A DNA stretch of 64,000 nt, taken from assembly GCF_018860855.1 (NCBI RefSeq), contig NZ_JAHKQE010000028.1:1-64000 (forward strand), in the 5' to 3' direction. Source of the DNA: Amphritea atlantica (GTDB lineage Bacteria > Pseudomonadota > Gammaproteobacteria > Pseudomonadales > Balneatricaceae). Below are positions 45,630 through 55,529 of this stretch, one piece after another. A program made the position numbers and the translations under genes. The notes under the pieces were generated by a model that saw only the letters and a program-made list of their open reading frames with translations, made no database searches and was not told where the DNA came from. Within the stretch, counting starts at the first letter, position 1. Each line of letters begins with the position of its first letter.

Positions 45630-45836
45630 TTAATGTAAAGAGGGATTAATATGTATGGCCGAGACACCCGACTGACCATCCCAATGTGCTTCACGGCCCT
45701 CACGCCAACCACTTAACCAGTGGTTCCTGAGGTCGCCAAGAGTGACTGGGCACTCGTCTTTGGATTTGCCTACGAGTCCGGCTGTGAAGCCGCGGTTGAA
45801 AAGTACTGAAGAACGATCACGTTTTTGTCTCTTCAT
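45630..45836 (-). CDS. rmf: ribosome modulation factor
   Basis: 68 residues, matching RMF end to end from memory: KRQKRDRSSVLFNRGFTAGLVGKSKDECP and LRNHWLSGWREGREAHWDG. RMF binds the 30S subunit near the anti-Shine-Dalgarno site and dimerises ribosomes to 100S particles in stationary phase. GAGG about 9 bases upstream supports the start. In E. coli rmf also neighbours the rlmKL gene, so the order here is conserved. Confidence 0.96.
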   Translation of the reverse strand: MKRQKRDRSSVLFNRGFTAGLVGKSKDECPVTLGDLRNHWLSGWREGREAHWDGQSGVSAIHINPSLH

Positions 45837-46188
45837 GTAAAGATGCCTCTATATAGTGCTTAATGTTTTCGGGCGGATTACCGTGGTGATCAACGAGGTA
45901 TTAAAGCTCAATGTTAAGCTTGCTACCTGTCATCATCTCAGTAGGTCCGGTTACAGTGACATATCTCTCCTGTCGTTGGTGTTATCTACTGTGATTCACA
46001 ATGGCGGAAATGGTTTCCTGTGTGTAATTAAAAAAAAGTATCAAGAATCAGTTTTTAATTAAATTTTCACAAACGCATGTGCAAAAAGAGCATGACTTCA
46101 AAGGCTTGCGTAGTGTGGCTAAAACAACTAAGCCTGATTGAAAAAAATTCACTTTATTATAGTTTTCTTTGAATTGGCATCTTAGTCA
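45837..46188. other. divergent spacer between rmf and rlmKL
   Basis: About 350 bases with AT-rich stretches. A 68-codon plus-strand frame at 45856-46062 has no ribosome site and overlaps the rmf promoter region, so I treat it as spurious. TATATA at about 45855 on the minus strand is a candidate rmf -10. Confidence 0.4.
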
Positions 46189-46217
46189 TTGGTCTTAAAT
46201 GCGTTTGCCGTTAATAT
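46189..46217 (+). promoter_or_regulatory. promoter of rlmKL
   Basis: TTGGTC at 46189-46194, a 17-base spacer, and TAATAT at 46212-46217, 30 bases before the start codon. Both boxes keep the key bases of the sigma-70 consensus. Confidence 0.6.
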
Positions 46218-46247
46218 GCCTGTTCTTAAAAGAGGTATTCCCTGAGT

Positions 46248-48470
46248 ATGAAATTCTTTGCTACCTGTCCGAAAGGACTGGAGCCTGTTCTGTTTGATGA
46301 GCTTCAGGCCCTGAATGTTGAAGCGCCAAAGCAAACCTTGGCCGGTGTTTATTTTTCTGGCGGCTTAGAGGCCGCTTATCGCACCTGTTTATGGTCGCGT
46401 GTGGCTAACCGTGTCTTGTTTGAGCTGCACCGTTGTCCGGCTGAAACCGCCGCAGCGCTTTATCGCGGCGTTCAGGAGGTCAAGTGGTTGGAACATATGC
46501 GCCCTGAGGGGACGCTAATCATCGATTTTACCGGACAGTCTGAAGGTATTAACCATAGCCGCTTTGGCTCACAAAAAGTTAAAGATGCCATTGTCGATCA
46601 GATTCGTGATGAAACCGGTCGTCGACCATCAGTAGACCGGTTGAAACCTGATCTGCGGGTCAATGTTCACCTGCAGCGAGGGGAGGCGACTATCGCCGTG
46701 GATATCTCCGGTGACAGTCTGCACCGCCGTGGTTACCGTTTACAGTCCGGCGCTGCGCCGATGAAAGAAAACCTTGCGGCCGCATTACTATATCGTTGCG
46801 GTTGGCCGGAGAAGGCTGCTCAGGGACAGGCGTTGCTGGATCCTATGTGTGGCTCTGGCACCCTACTGATTGAAGGGGTGTTGATGGCGGCGGATATTGC
46901 CCCAGGGTTGTTGCGTCGCGATTACGGTTTTACTTACTGGACTCAGCATAATAACGTTCTTTGGCAAAGTCTGTTAGAGGAAGCGCGGGAGCGTCGTGAG
47001 GTGGGTCTCAAACAGGTGACGAGCCGTTTTGAGGGCTTTGATGCCGATGCGAAGGTGTTGGGCATTGCGCGGGATAATGCCCGTCGAGCCGGAGTGGAGG
47101 ATCTGATTCATCTGGAGCGTCGCGAGCTATCTCGGTTATCACATCCGGCCATCGATACTGCCGGGTTGGTACTGACCAACCCACCTTATGGTGAGCGTTT
47201 AGGCGACGAGCCGACACTGTTTTTCTTGTATCAGCATTTAGGCGAGCGTCTAAAGGCAGAGTTTACCGGTTGGCAGGCTGCTGTCTTTACTGGCAACCCT
47301 GAGCTTTGCAAGATGATGAAGTTGGCGTCGGATAAAACTTACAAACTGTATAACGGTGCTATCCCCAGCCAGCTACAGATTTTTAATATCCGCGCCCGTA
47401 GCGAGAAAGAGATCACGGCGGCCAATAAGCCTGTGTTGGTCGCGAAGGCTATGCCTGAGGCGGTAACGGAATCCGTTGATGAGGCGGTAGAAGCTGCGCC
47501 TGTTGTATTAAGCGATGGTGCGCAGATGTTAGCCAATCGATTGAGCAAAAATCTGAAGCAGTTAAGCAAGTGGGCTAAACGTCAGAATATCAACTGTTAC
47601 CGTTTATACGATGCCGATCTGCCGGAGTATTCTGCAGCCATCGATATCTATAATGACTGGGTGCATGTGCAGGAATATCAGGCACCTAAGAGTGTGGATG
47701 TGGTTAAGGCGTTTGCGCGTTTACAAGAAATTGTTGCCGTGCTGCCGTCGGTGCTGAATATCCCCGCTGAGAATATTATCCTCAAGCAGCGTCGGAAGCA
47801 GCAGGGGACAAATCAATATGAAAAGCAGGATCAAACCGAACGTTTTATTGATGTCACCGAAGGGGGATGCCGTATTCTGGTTAACCTAGATGATTATCTT
47901 GATACCGGTTTGTTTTTGGATCATCGGCCGATTCGTTTGCAGATTCAGCAAGAGGCTAAAGGCAAAGATTTCCTTAATCTCTTTAGTTATACCGGCACAG
48001 CTTCGCTGCACGCTGCCAAAGGTGGTGCACGCTCGACCACCAGTATCGACATGTCAGCCACCTATATGAACTGGGCTAAGAAAAACTTCGCCTTGAATGG
48101 TTTTGCTGAAGCGCGGAATCACTTTCTTCAGGAAGATTGCATCAAATGGCTGCGGGCACAGAAAGGCGAGGGCTATGATCTGATCTTTATGGATCCGCCA
48201 ACCTTCTCAAACTCTAAGCGGATGCATGACGTGTTTGATGTGCAGCGCGACCATGCCGATTTGATCAATCTTGCGATGGGCTTATTGCGTCCGGAGGGTA
48301 AGCTGATTTTCTCGAATAACTATCGCCGCTTTAAAATTGATCCGGCCTTGTCTGAGCGCTATCAGGTGGTTGATATTACGCGTAAGACCATTGATCTGGA
48401 TTTTAAACGTAACAGTAAAATCCATCAGTGCTTTGAGATATCCGCTAAGCCGGAGATCGAGGACGTCTGA
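46248..48470 (+). CDS. rlmL: bifunctional 23S rRNA methyltransferase RlmKL
   Basis: 740 residues. The N-terminal part makes m2G2445 and the C-terminal part m7G2069 in 23S rRNA. A THUMP domain at about 45-155 precedes the first methyltransferase (LLDPMCGSGTLLIEG and the catalytic VLTNPPYGERLG). The second methyltransferase, from about 540, shows FLNLFSYTGTASLHAAKGG and IFMDPPTFSNSKRM. Between them lies a low-complexity hinge, AVTESVDEAVEAAPVV. E. coli RlmKL has the same fused order, about 702 residues; this one is longer by the hinge. Confidence 0.96.
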   Translation: MKFFATCPKGLEPVLFDELQALNVEAPKQTLAGVYFSGGLEAAYRTCLWSRVANRVLFELHRCPAETAAALYRGVQEVKWLEHMRPEGTLIIDFTGQSEGINHSRFGSQKVKDAIVDQIRDETGRRPSVDRLKPDLRVNVHLQRGEATIAVDISGDSLHRRGYRLQSGAAPMKENLAAALLYRCGWPEKAAQGQALLDPMCGSGTLLIEGVLMAADIAPGLLRRDYGFTYWTQHNNVLWQSLLEEARERREVGLKQVTSRFEGFDADAKVLGIARDNARRAGVEDLIHLERRELSRLSHPAIDTAGLVLTNPPYGERLGDEPTLFFLYQHLGERLKAEFTGWQAAVFTGNPELCKMMKLASDKTYKLYNGAIPSQLQIFNIRARSEKEITAANKPVLVAKAMPEAVTESVDEAVEAAPVVLSDGAQMLANRLSKNLKQLSKWAKRQNINCYRLYDADLPEYSAAIDIYNDWVHVQEYQAPKSVDVVKAFARLQEIVAVLPSVLNIPAENIILKQRRKQQGTNQYEKQDQTERFIDVTEGGCRILVNLDDYLDTGLFLDHRPIRLQIQQEAKGKDFLNLFSYTGTASLHAAKGGARSTTSIDMSATYMNWAKKNFALNGFAEARNHFLQEDCIKWLRAQKGEGYDLIFMDPPTFSNSKRMHDVFDVQRDHADLINLAMGLLRPEGKLIFSNNYRRFKIDPALSERYQVVDITRKTIDLDFKRNSKIHQCFEISAKPEIEDV

Positions 48471-48488
48471 TATTCGGCATTGTCATTG

Positions 48489-48518
48489 AAAAAACCACCG
48501 CAAGGTGGTTTTTTTTTT
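48489..48518 (+). terminator. terminator after rlmKL
   Basis: AAAAAACCACC and GGTGGTTTTTT arms around GCAA, ending in ten T. It lies 19 bases after the rlmKL stop. Confidence 0.92.
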
Positions 48519-48555
48519 GGCGAACTCGCTGCTTTTAGTTGGTGCGTTGTAAGTG

Positions 48556-48573
48556 TTGGCATGGTCTCTGCTT
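48556..48573 (+). promoter_or_regulatory. sigma-54-type promoter upstream of the ammonium transporter
   Basis: TTGGCATGGTCTCTGCTT has GG at 48558-48559 and GC at 48570-48571 with exactly ten bases between, and keeps TTGGCA and TGC of the sigma-54 consensus TGGCAC-N5-TTGC. Ammonium transporters are classic NtrC/sigma-54 targets, which supports the call. The transcript leader would be about 170 bases. No full NtrC site was found upstream. Confidence 0.6.
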
Positions 48574-48751
48574 AATATAACGCACATTTTTGGAGCGATT
48601 TTGGCTATTACCAATAGATCCCTGTATTTATGCTATGTATAGGGATGATTGCCAGCATCCAAAACTATTCTAATAAATCTATCTCGCACCATTGAAGGGC
48701 TTAATATTATTATTGGCCTTAAATGAGTGCGTAAGTTGGCAGGAGATCTCC

Positions 48752-49960
48752 GTGGAAAGCGTTAATAGTGCTGTAGAAACACTGGTTCAGAGTTCAAATA
48801 CGTTGTTTATTCTGATGGGGGCGATCATGGTGTTCGCCATGCATGCGGGATTTGCCTTTCTTGAGGTCGGTACTGTACGTCAGAAAAACCAAGTCAATGC
48901 GTTGGTGAAAATCATGACTGACTTCGGTTTTTCCGCAGTAGCCTATTTTTTTATCGGCTACTGGGTCGCGTACGACGTGACATTTTTTCAGGATGCGGAA
49001 ACGTTATCTCAAGGAAATGGCTATGAATTAGTGAAGTTTTTCTTTCTGCTCACTTTTGCGGCGGCTATTCCTGCCATTGTGTCAGGCGGTATTGCCGAGC
49101 GAGCGCGGTTCTGGCCTTTTTTGATTGCCTCTTCGTTAATCGTAGCGTTCGTTTATCCGTTTTTTGAAGGCATTATCTGGAACGGTAATTATGGCGTTCA
49201 GGATTGGCTGGAGGCTTCTTTTGGTGCTGCTTTTCATGACTTTGCTGGGTCGGTTGTGGTGCATGGTGTCGGCGGCTGGCTGGGTCTGGTTGCTGTCATT
49301 ATGTTGGGGATTCGTAAGGGACGTTACCGTGGCGGTAAATTGGTGGCGTTTCCACCATCGAATATCCCGTTTTTGGCGCTGGGTGCGTGGATTCTATGTA
49401 TCGGTTGGTTTGGTTTTAATGTGATGTCAGCGCAGACCTTGGAGGGTATATCTGGGTTGGTCGCGGTGAACAGTCTGATGGCAATGGTTGGCGGTATTAT
49501 TGTGTCATTGTTGGTGGGTAAAAATGACCCTGGTTTTATTCATAATGGTCCTTTAGCGGGGTTGGTGGCGATCTGTGCGGGTTCAGATATTGTCCATCCT
49601 ATTGGTGCGCTGATGATTGGTGGTGTAGCAGGGGGGCTGTTTGTCTGGATGTTTACCGTCGTACAGAATCGTTGGAAGATTGATGATGTACTCGGTGTAT
49701 GGCCATTGCACGGCCTCTGTGGTGCTTGGGGCGGGATTGCAGCCGGTATCTTTGGCTCAGTCTCTCTTGGGGGTTTAGGTGGTGTAAGTCTGCTGACGCA
49801 GGTGGTCGGTACTGGGATGGGTATTGCTGTTGCGTTGATTGGCGGCGGTATCGTGTATGGTGGTTTGAAGGTGGTGATGGGGTTACGCCTCGATGAAGAA
49901 GATGAGTTTAATGGTGCCGACCTTTCTATTCATAAAATTGAATCGGTATCGGAAGATTAA
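48752..49960 (+). CDS. amtB: ammonium transporter (Amt family)
   Basis: 402 residues from the GTG at 48752, with AGGAG 6 bases upstream. The frame is open to 48692, but the extra 20 residues read as leader. Eleven transmembrane segments; the twin pore histidines are in FAGSVVVHGVGGW and WPLHGLCGAWGG, and the outer ring FFLLTFAAAIPAIVSGGIAERARF is intact. It belongs to the Amt branch without a cleaved signal peptide. A short acidic C-terminal tail (RLDEEDEFNGADLSIHKIES) lacks a typical GlnK-docking motif, and no glnK is next to it, so PII control is uncertain. Confidence 0.94.
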   Translation: MESVNSAVETLVQSSNTLFILMGAIMVFAMHAGFAFLEVGTVRQKNQVNALVKIMTDFGFSAVAYFFIGYWVAYDVTFFQDAETLSQGNGYELVKFFFLLTFAAAIPAIVSGGIAERARFWPFLIASSLIVAFVYPFFEGIIWNGNYGVQDWLEASFGAAFHDFAGSVVVHGVGGWLGLVAVIMLGIRKGRYRGGKLVAFPPSNIPFLALGAWILCIGWFGFNVMSAQTLEGISGLVAVNSLMAMVGGIIVSLLVGKNDPGFIHNGPLAGLVAICAGSDIVHPIGALMIGGVAGGLFVWMFTVVQNRWKIDDVLGVWPLHGLCGAWGGIAAGIFGSVSLGGLGGVSLLTQVVGTGMGIAVALIGGGIVYGGLKVVMGLRLDEEDEFNGADLSIHKIESVSED

Positions 49961-50004
49961 TCCTAGGTTATCAAACCATTAGATATACTTTAATGATTCA
50001 TCAG

Positions 50005-50030
50005 AAAAACCAGGCTTGCCTGGTTTTTTT
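50005..50030 (+). terminator. terminator after the ammonium transporter gene
   Basis: AAAAACCAGG and CCTGGTTTTT arms around CTTG, ending in seven T, 44 bases past the stop. Confidence 0.92.
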
Positions 50031-50270
50031 GCGACTATGAGGGCGCTCAACGAGGGGTGAGCTTCTCGGTGGCTTCTCTGTGGGTGTGGTTGGCGTGTAT
50101 AACTGGGCCTGAGTGTGGCTTGTGAGGGTTAGGGGTCGATAGTTTATAGGGCTTTAAGTGAAAGAAAGGAATGCGGTTAGGTCGATTGCCTGCCGGCTTG
50201 GGTTGCTGCTAATAATCGGGCGAGGTTTGGTCGAGGCAAGTGCTTTAGATTGGCTATTGAGAATAGGTAT
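50031..50270. other. spacer without recognised features
   Basis: 240 bases between two convergent terminators. I see no open frame with a ribosome site and no clear structure. Confidence 0.5.
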
Positions 50271-50298
50271 AAAAAAAGCCGCAGATGCGGCTTTTTTT
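50271..50298 (-). terminator. terminator of gltA
   Basis: AAAAAAAGCCGC and GCGGCTTTTTTT arms around AGAT; on the minus strand it ends in seven T, 11 bases after the gltA stop. Confidence 0.93.
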
Positions 50299-50309
50299 GG
50301 TGGGGCGGC

Positions 50310-51590
50310 TTACTTTTTAGGGTAGTCGCGTTTAACAGGTCCAGTGTACAGCTGACGTGGACGGCCGATTTTATTCGGGCTGCTGTGGAATTCACTCCAG
50401 TGGGAGATCCAACCGATGGTACGTGACACTGCAAAAATTACAGTGAACATGTTAGTTGGAATACCTACTGCTTTCAGAATGATACCGGAATAGAAATCAA
50501 CGTTTGGATAGAGTTTACGATCCACGAAGTATTGGTCTTCCAGTGCGATCTGTTCAAGGCGTTTGGCGATTTTCAGCAGAGGGTCGTTTTCGATACCCAG
50601 TTCAGCCAGAACTTCGTCGCAGGTTTGCTTCATAACCTTAGCGCGTGGGTCAAAGTTACGGTAAACCCGGTGACCAAAGCCCATCAGGCGGAAAGAGTCT
50701 TCAGGGTCTTTAGCGCGCTGAATGAACTCTTCGATGTTGGATTCATCACCAATCTCGCTCAGCATGGTCAGAACGGCTTCGTTAGCGCCACCGTGAGCAG
50801 GCCCCCAAAGTGCTGCAATACCAGCAGAAATACAAGCAAATGGGTTAGCACCTGAAGAGCCGGCTAGACGTACCGTAGAAGTCGAGGCGTTTTGTTCATG
50901 GTCTGCATGTAACAGGAAGATCTTGTCCATTGCTTTGGCCAAGGTCGGGTTGGTTACATAATCTGAGCATGGGTTACCAAACATCATTTGCAGGAAGTTG
51001 TCGGCATAATCCAGATCGTTACGTGGATACTGGAATGGTTGGCCGATACTGTATTTGTAACACATAGCCGCAATAGTCGGCATCTTCGCAATTAAGCGGT
51101 AAGCGCAAACTTCGCGGTGATGAGCATCATCGATGTCCAGAGAGTCGTGATAGAAAGCAGACAGAGCACCAACAACACCGACCATAATCGCCATTGGGTG
51201 AGCATCACGACGAAAGCCGTTAAAAAAGTGGAGCATCTGTTCGTGAACCATGGTGTGGTTCTTAACAGTGTCTACAAATGTTTGCTTTTGTTCAGGAGTC
51301 GGTAATTCACCATTCAGCAGCAGGAAGCATACTTCGAGGTAGTCAGAGTTATCTGCTAATTGCTCAATGGGGTAACCGCCGTGCAGTAGTACGCCTTTGC
51401 CGCCATCGATATAGGTAATAGCGGAATCACAAGCCGCGGTAGAAACAAAGCCTGGGTCGTAAGTGAACAGGCCTTTACCAGTCAGGGCGCGAACATCAAT
51501 AACATCAGGTCCCATTGTACCGGCGTATACCGGTAATTCGAAAACCTCGTCGATGCCGTCGACTGTTAAGCGTGCTTTTTTGTCAGCCAT
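50310..51590 (-). CDS. gltA: citrate synthase (type II)
   Basis: 426 residues, the NADH-sensitive hexameric form of gammaproteobacteria. Joins acetyl-CoA and oxaloacetate. Catalytic regions: [15 protein letters not shown] (first histidine), [14 protein letters not shown] (second histidine with substrate-binding arginines), and [15 protein letters not shown] (aspartate). AGGAG lies 6 bases before the ATG. It is divergent from sdhCDAB across a 513-base regulatory spacer, and its promoter leaves a leader of about 150 bases containing a GCAGG/CCTGC hairpin. Confidence 0.97.
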   Translation of the reverse strand: MADKKARLTVDGIDEVFELPVYAGTMGPDVIDVRALTGKGLFTYDPGFVSTAACDSAITYIDGGKGVLLHGGYPIEQLADNSDYLEVCFLLLNGELPTPEQKQTFVDTVKNHTMVHEQMLHFFNGFRRDAHPMAIMVGVVGALSAFYHDSLDIDDAHHREVCAYRLIAKMPTIAAMCYKYSIGQPFQYPRNDLDYADNFLQMMFGNPCSDYVTNPTLAKAMDKIFLLHADHEQNASTSTVRLAGSSGANPFACISAGIAALWGPAHGGANEAVLTMLSEIGDESNIEEFIQRAKDPEDSFRLMGFGHRVYRNFDPRAKVMKQTCDEVLAELGIENDPLLKIAKRLEQIALEDQYFVDRKLYPNVDFYSGIILKAVGIPTNMFTVIFAVSRTIGWISHWSEFHSSPNKIGRPRQLYTGPVKRDYPKK

Positions 51591-51746
51591 TATAGGCTCC
51601 TATCATTTCTGTTTAATCTGAATGACTTTATAAATTGTAGTAAGAGTATTTATCGCCACAGCAGGGTTTGCAGTTAATCCTGCGAGCGTTTGGCCCTAAT
51701 AAATTAGTCAAACTCTAAAGGGCTTAGCTCATAACAGGACCCTGAC

Positions 51747-51774
51747 ACTATAGTGAGTTGAATCTGTTTGTCAA
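51747..51774 (-). promoter_or_regulatory. strong sigma-70 promoter of gltA
   Basis: On the minus strand, a perfect TTGACA (51769-51774), a 16-base spacer and TATAGT (51747-51752). The transcript starts about 150 bases before the gltA start codon. Confidence 0.8.
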
Positions 51775-51942
51775 TTCAATTGCACTGGCTTTTATTGCAT
51801 TGCAACAATGGGCTAACCCCTTGTAATCAGGTGTTAACAGGAAATTTAAAAGAGCTGAATAGTCATTTGGTTGTAGGCGTTAAAAGCATTGTGTTCAGTA
51901 AATAAAACACTAGACAATAGACGTAGAAGCCGTGTTGGTTAA

Positions 51943-51970
51943 TTGTATTGCGGCAATTTGCTGGTATACT
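51943..51970 (+). promoter_or_regulatory. promoter of the sdh operon
   Basis: TTGTAT at 51943-51948, 16 bases, and TATACT at 51965-51970. It is the best sigma-70 pair upstream of sdhC and gives a leader of about 127 bases. Confidence 0.6.
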
Positions 51971-51976
51971 CCGTTT

Positions 51977-52018
51977 CCAGCTTGCATTGCTCATTTCGGG
52001 ATGGGGTGCAGGCGCTGG
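51977..52018 (+). promoter_or_regulatory. hairpin at the 5' end of the sdh leader
   Basis: CCAGC at 51977-51981 pairs with GCTGG at 52014-52018 and TGCA at 51983-51986 with TGCA at 52007-52010, enclosing a loop that contains CGGGATGGGG. If the promoter call is right, this hairpin is at the extreme 5' end of the mRNA, where it may affect stability or be bound by an RNA-binding protein or small RNA. Confidence 0.45.
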
Positions 52019-52103
52019 ACCGAGGTACTTATCTTTGTCTTTGTACACTACCTTTAACAACCTGGCCCTGCAATTGGGCTTAACATAAGTGTGAACAAGA
52101 GCC

Positions 52104-52481
52104 GTGAACGAGAAAAGACCCGTAAACTTAGATCTACGAACTATTAAACAGCCACTTCCGGCTATCACTTCCATACTGCACCGTGCGACGGGGCTAGCGT
52201 TGTTCTTTGGCGCTTTCTTCATGCTCTATGCACTTGGAATGTCTCTTGAATCTGAGCAAGGCTTTGAAGCCGCTGCGCAGATGTTGACTGAGAGCTTCTT
52301 TGCGAAGCTGATTGCGTGGGGATTGGTTTCAGCGTTGCTGTATCACTTCTTTGCCGGTATCAAACATCTGGTAATGGATTTTGGTTATTGTGAAGAATTA
52401 GACACCGCTCAGATCGCTGCCAAAGCTACTTTGGCGATCGCAGTTGTTGCTATTCTTCTGGCAGGAGTATGGATATGGTAA
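52104..52481 (+). CDS. sdhC: succinate dehydrogenase cytochrome b556 subunit
   Basis: 125 residues, GTG start at 52104. Membrane anchor of complex II with three transmembrane helices; the haem ligand histidine is in SALLYHFFAGIKHLVMD and the quinone-site region is RPVNLDLRTIKQPLPAITSILHR. The ribosome site AAGAG is weak. First gene of sdhCDAB; its end overlaps sdhD. Confidence 0.95.
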   Translation: MNEKRPVNLDLRTIKQPLPAITSILHRATGLALFFGAFFMLYALGMSLESEQGFEAAAQMLTESFFAKLIAWGLVSALLYHFFAGIKHLVMDFGYCEELDTAQIAAKATLAIAVVAILLAGVWIW

Positions 52482-52822
52482 CTTCAATTACAAGTTTTGG
52501 CCGAAGCGGACTATACGACTGGATGATTCAGCGTGTAACTGCTGTTGTGCTTCTTGCATTTACTGTCTTTATGATGGGCTACATGCTGTTTAATCCAAAT
52601 TTAGATTATCAGCAGTGGAGTGAGTTGTTCGAATGTACGTCAATGCGTATTTTTACGCTGCTAGCTTTACTGTCTATGGCGTCTCACGCCTGGATTGGTA
52701 TGTGGTCAATTTCGACTGACTACATTAAGCCGACCGGCATTCGCTTCTTATTTCAGGCCTTTTGTGGTCTGTTGACGTTTATATACGTCGTCTGGGGCAT
52801 TCAGATTCTGTGGGGAGTGTAA
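52475..52822 (+). CDS. sdhD: succinate dehydrogenase hydrophobic membrane anchor subunit
   Basis: 115 residues from the ATG at 52475 ([12 protein letters not shown]). The ATG at 52469 is too close to the AGGAG at 52463-52467, whereas 52475 has 7 bases. Three transmembrane helices; the haem-side histidine is in [21 protein letters not shown], with the tyrosine nearby at the quinone site. It overlaps the sdhC stop by 7 bases, implying coupled translation. Confidence 0.94.
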   Translation: MVTSITSFGRSGLYDWMIQRVTAVVLLAFTVFMMGYMLFNPNLDYQQWSELFECTSMRIFTLLALLSMASHAWIGMWSISTDYIKPTGIRFLFQAFCGLLTFIYVVWGIQILWGV

Positions 52823-52823
52823 G

Positions 52824-54599
52824 ATGAGCAGCAAGATACGTACGCTGACTTTTGATGGTATTGTCATTGGTGGTGGTGGTGCCGGAATGCGCGCTGCACT
52901 GCAATTGGCTCAAGGTGGCCTGAATACCGCGTGTATTACGAAAGTATTTCCAACCCGTTCGCACACCGTATCGGCTCAGGGTGGTATTACCTGTGCGATT
53001 GCGAGTGTTGATCCTAATGATGACTGGCGCTGGCACATGTACGATACCGTTAAGGGTTCCGATTATATCGGTGACCAAGACGCTATTGAATACATGTGTT
53101 CTGTTGGCCCTCAGGCGGTGTTTGAGCTAGACCATATGGGTCTGCCATTCTCTCGTACTGAAGAAGGCCGTATCTACCAGCGTCCGTTTGGTGGTCAGTC
53201 TAAAAACTTTGGTGAGGGCGGCCAGGCTGCTCGTACCTGTGCTGCTGCCGACCGTACCGGTCACGCACTGCTGCACACGCTGTATCAAGCGAACATGAAA
53301 GCCGGGACTACCTTCCTGAATGAATGGTATGCGGTTGATTTGGTAAAAAATAAGGATGGTGCCGTTGTTGGTGTTATCGCTATCTGTATCGAAACCGGTG
53401 AAACGGTTTACGTTAAAGCGAAAGCAACAGTGCTTGCAACCGGCGGTGCTGGACGTATCTTCCAGTCTACTACCAATGCTCTGATCAATACCGGTGACGG
53501 TATGGGTATGTCTCTGCGTGCGGGTGTACCTGCTCAGGATATGGAGATGTGGCAGTTCCACCCAACCGGTATTGCTGGTGCGGGTGTGTTAGTGACTGAA
53601 GGTTGTCGTGGTGAAGGTGGTTACTTAGTCAATAAAGACGGTGAACGCTTCATGGAGCGCTATGCGCCTAACGCGAAAGACCTAGCGGGTCGTGACGTTG
53701 TTGCACGTTCTATGGTTCTAGAGATTTTGGCTGGCCGTGGTTGTGGTGAAGATGGCGATCATGTATTCCTGAAGCTGGATCACCTGGGTGAGGAAGTATT
53801 GCACTCCCGTCTGCCTGGTATCTGTGAACTGTCTAAGACATTCGCTCATGCCGATCCAGTTAAAGAGCCTGTGCCTGTTGTACCGACGTGTCACTACCAG
53901 ATGGGTGGCGTTGCTACCAATGTTGGTGGTCAAGCGATTGGTCGCGATGCTGATGGTAATGATCATATTATTGATGGTCTGTTCGCCTGTGGTGAAGTGG
54001 CCTGTGTATCCGTACATGGTGCTAACCGCTTAGGTGGTAACTCTCTGCTCGACTTGGTTGTATTTGGTCGTGCTGCGGGTATTCAGATCGAGAAGCAGAT
54101 GGCTGAAGGCTATGCTGTTGATGATGCGACTGAAGCTGATATTGAACAAGCGATGGCACGTCTGAATCGTCTGAACAATTCTACCGGTGGTGAGCGTGTT
54201 TCTGAGGTTCGTGCTGATCTTCAGAAAACGATGCAACTGTACTTCGGTGTATTCCGCGAAGGCGAAAGCATGGAGAAAGGCCTTGAGATGCTGAAGGAGA
54301 TCCGTACGCGCGTCTCTAATCTGCACCTTGAAGATAAGTCTAAGTCTTTCAATACTGCACGCATCGAAGCGCTTGAGCTGGAAAACCTGATGGAAGTTGC
54401 AGAAGCGACGGCTATCGCAGCGCTGACACGGACAGAAAGTCGCGGAGCTCACGCCCGTAATGATTATACTGAACGTGATGACGTCAACTGGTTATGCCAC
54501 TCAATGTTTGATCCGAAGACCAAAGAGATCACTAAACGTGATGTTAACTTTGCTCCGAAGACCATGGATGCATTCCCACCAAAAGTTCGAACTTACTAA
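52824..54599 (+). CDS. sdhA: succinate dehydrogenase flavoprotein subunit
   Basis: 591 residues. FAD-binding Rossmann motif [17 protein letters not shown] (residues 13-29), the covalent flavin histidine in [13 protein letters not shown], the substrate region [31 protein letters not shown] and the C-terminal [17 protein letters not shown]. Oxidises succinate to fumarate on the cytoplasmic face. Its start is one base after the sdhD stop. Confidence 0.98.
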   Translation: MSSKIRTLTFDGIVIGGGGAGMRAALQLAQGGLNTACITKVFPTRSHTVSAQGGITCAIASVDPNDDWRWHMYDTVKGSDYIGDQDAIEYMCSVGPQAVFELDHMGLPFSRTEEGRIYQRPFGGQSKNFGEGGQAARTCAAADRTGHALLHTLYQANMKAGTTFLNEWYAVDLVKNKDGAVVGVIAICIETGETVYVKAKATVLATGGAGRIFQSTTNALINTGDGMGMSLRAGVPAQDMEMWQFHPTGIAGAGVLVTEGCRGEGGYLVNKDGERFMERYAPNAKDLAGRDVVARSMVLEILAGRGCGEDGDHVFLKLDHLGEEVLHSRLPGICELSKTFAHADPVKEPVPVVPTCHYQMGGVATNVGGQAIGRDADGNDHIIDGLFACGEVACVSVHGANRLGGNSLLDLVVFGRAAGIQIEKQMAEGYAVDDATEADIEQAMARLNRLNNSTGGERVSEVRADLQKTMQLYFGVFREGESMEKGLEMLKEIRTRVSNLHLEDKSKSFNTARIEALELENLMEVAEATAIAALTRTESRGAHARNDYTERDDVNWLCHSMFDPKTKEITKRDVNFAPKTMDAFPPKVRTY

Positions 54600-54611
54600 G
54601 GGGTTGTTACG

Positions 54612-55316
54612 ATGCTGGTAAGTGTATATCGCTATAATCCTGAGATCGATGATGCGCCTTACATGCAGGATATCCATATTGATATCCCGGGTGGAAAGGA
54701 CATCATGGTTCTGGATCTGCTGCAATTACTGAAGGACAAAGATCCGACGTTAGGATATCGTCGTTCATGTCGTGAAGGTGTATGTGGCTCAGATGGTATG
54801 AACATGAACGGCCTGAATGGTCTGGCATGTATTACGCCATTATCTGATGTTGTTGAGAATGATAAGCTGGTTTTACGTCCATTGCCGGGTCTTCCGGTAA
54901 TTCGTGACCTGGTTGTCGATATGACTCAGTTCTACACACAATACGAAAAGATCAAACCGTTCTTGCTCAACGATACGCCGCCGCCGGCTATTGAGCGTCT
55001 ACAGTCGCCAGAAGAGCGTGCTGAGATCGATGGTCTTTATGAGTGTATTTTGTGCGCATGTTGTTCTACAGCATGTCCATCGTTCTGGTGGAACCCTGAC
55101 AAGTTTATTGGTCCGTCTGGTTTGCTCCAGGCTTACCGTTTCTTGGCAGATAGTCGTGATACTGCAACGGAGCAACGATTGGCTGAATTGGATGATCCAT
55201 TCAGTGTCTTCCGCTGCCATAGCATCATGAACTGTGTCGCAGTTTGCCCTAAGGGACTCAACCCGACCAAGGCAATTGGTAAGATCCGCAATATGTTGCT
55301 TGCACAAGCGACCTAA
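54612..55316 (+). CDS. sdhB: succinate dehydrogenase iron-sulfur subunit
   Basis: 234 residues. The [2Fe-2S] ligands are in SCREGVCGSDGMNMNG plus a later cysteine, the [4Fe-4S] in ECILCACCSTACPSFWW, and the [3Fe-4S] in CHSIMNCVAVCPKGLNPTKA. Carries electrons from SdhA flavin to the quinone site. It ends the sdh operon, with a strong terminator right after it. Confidence 0.98.
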   Translation: MLVSVYRYNPEIDDAPYMQDIHIDIPGGKDIMVLDLLQLLKDKDPTLGYRRSCREGVCGSDGMNMNGLNGLACITPLSDVVENDKLVLRPLPGLPVIRDLVVDMTQFYTQYEKIKPFLLNDTPPPAIERLQSPEERAEIDGLYECILCACCSTACPSFWWNPDKFIGPSGLLQAYRFLADSRDTATEQRLAELDDPFSVFRCHSIMNCVAVCPKGLNPTKAIGKIRNMLLAQAT

Positions 55317-55329
55317 TTGCAAAAATAAG

Positions 55330-55357
55330 GCGGCTCCTGTTGGAGCCGCTTTTTTTT
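55330..55357 (+). terminator. terminator after sdhB
   Basis: Perfect eight-base arms GCGGCTCC and GGAGCCGC around TGTT, followed by eight T. It separates sdhCDAB from sucAB-lpd. Confidence 0.93.
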
Positions 55358-55529
55358 AAGGAATTTTTGGGTACTAGTCAAAAGACTTATATCCGTTTGT
55401 ATGGAAAGTTTTTAGAATTCCCTCTGCATTGATATATGAACCAAGCGTTAAAAAGCGTAGAATCACGTCCCGTATGCTCTGTACCTCTAACAGGGCATAG
55501 ACGTGAGAAATAATAACGGTAACTAAACA

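Noticed and set aside
45856-46062. 68-codon plus-strand frame between rmf and rlmKL
   Set aside because: It overlaps the rmf promoter region, has no ribosome site and its translation resembles no known protein.
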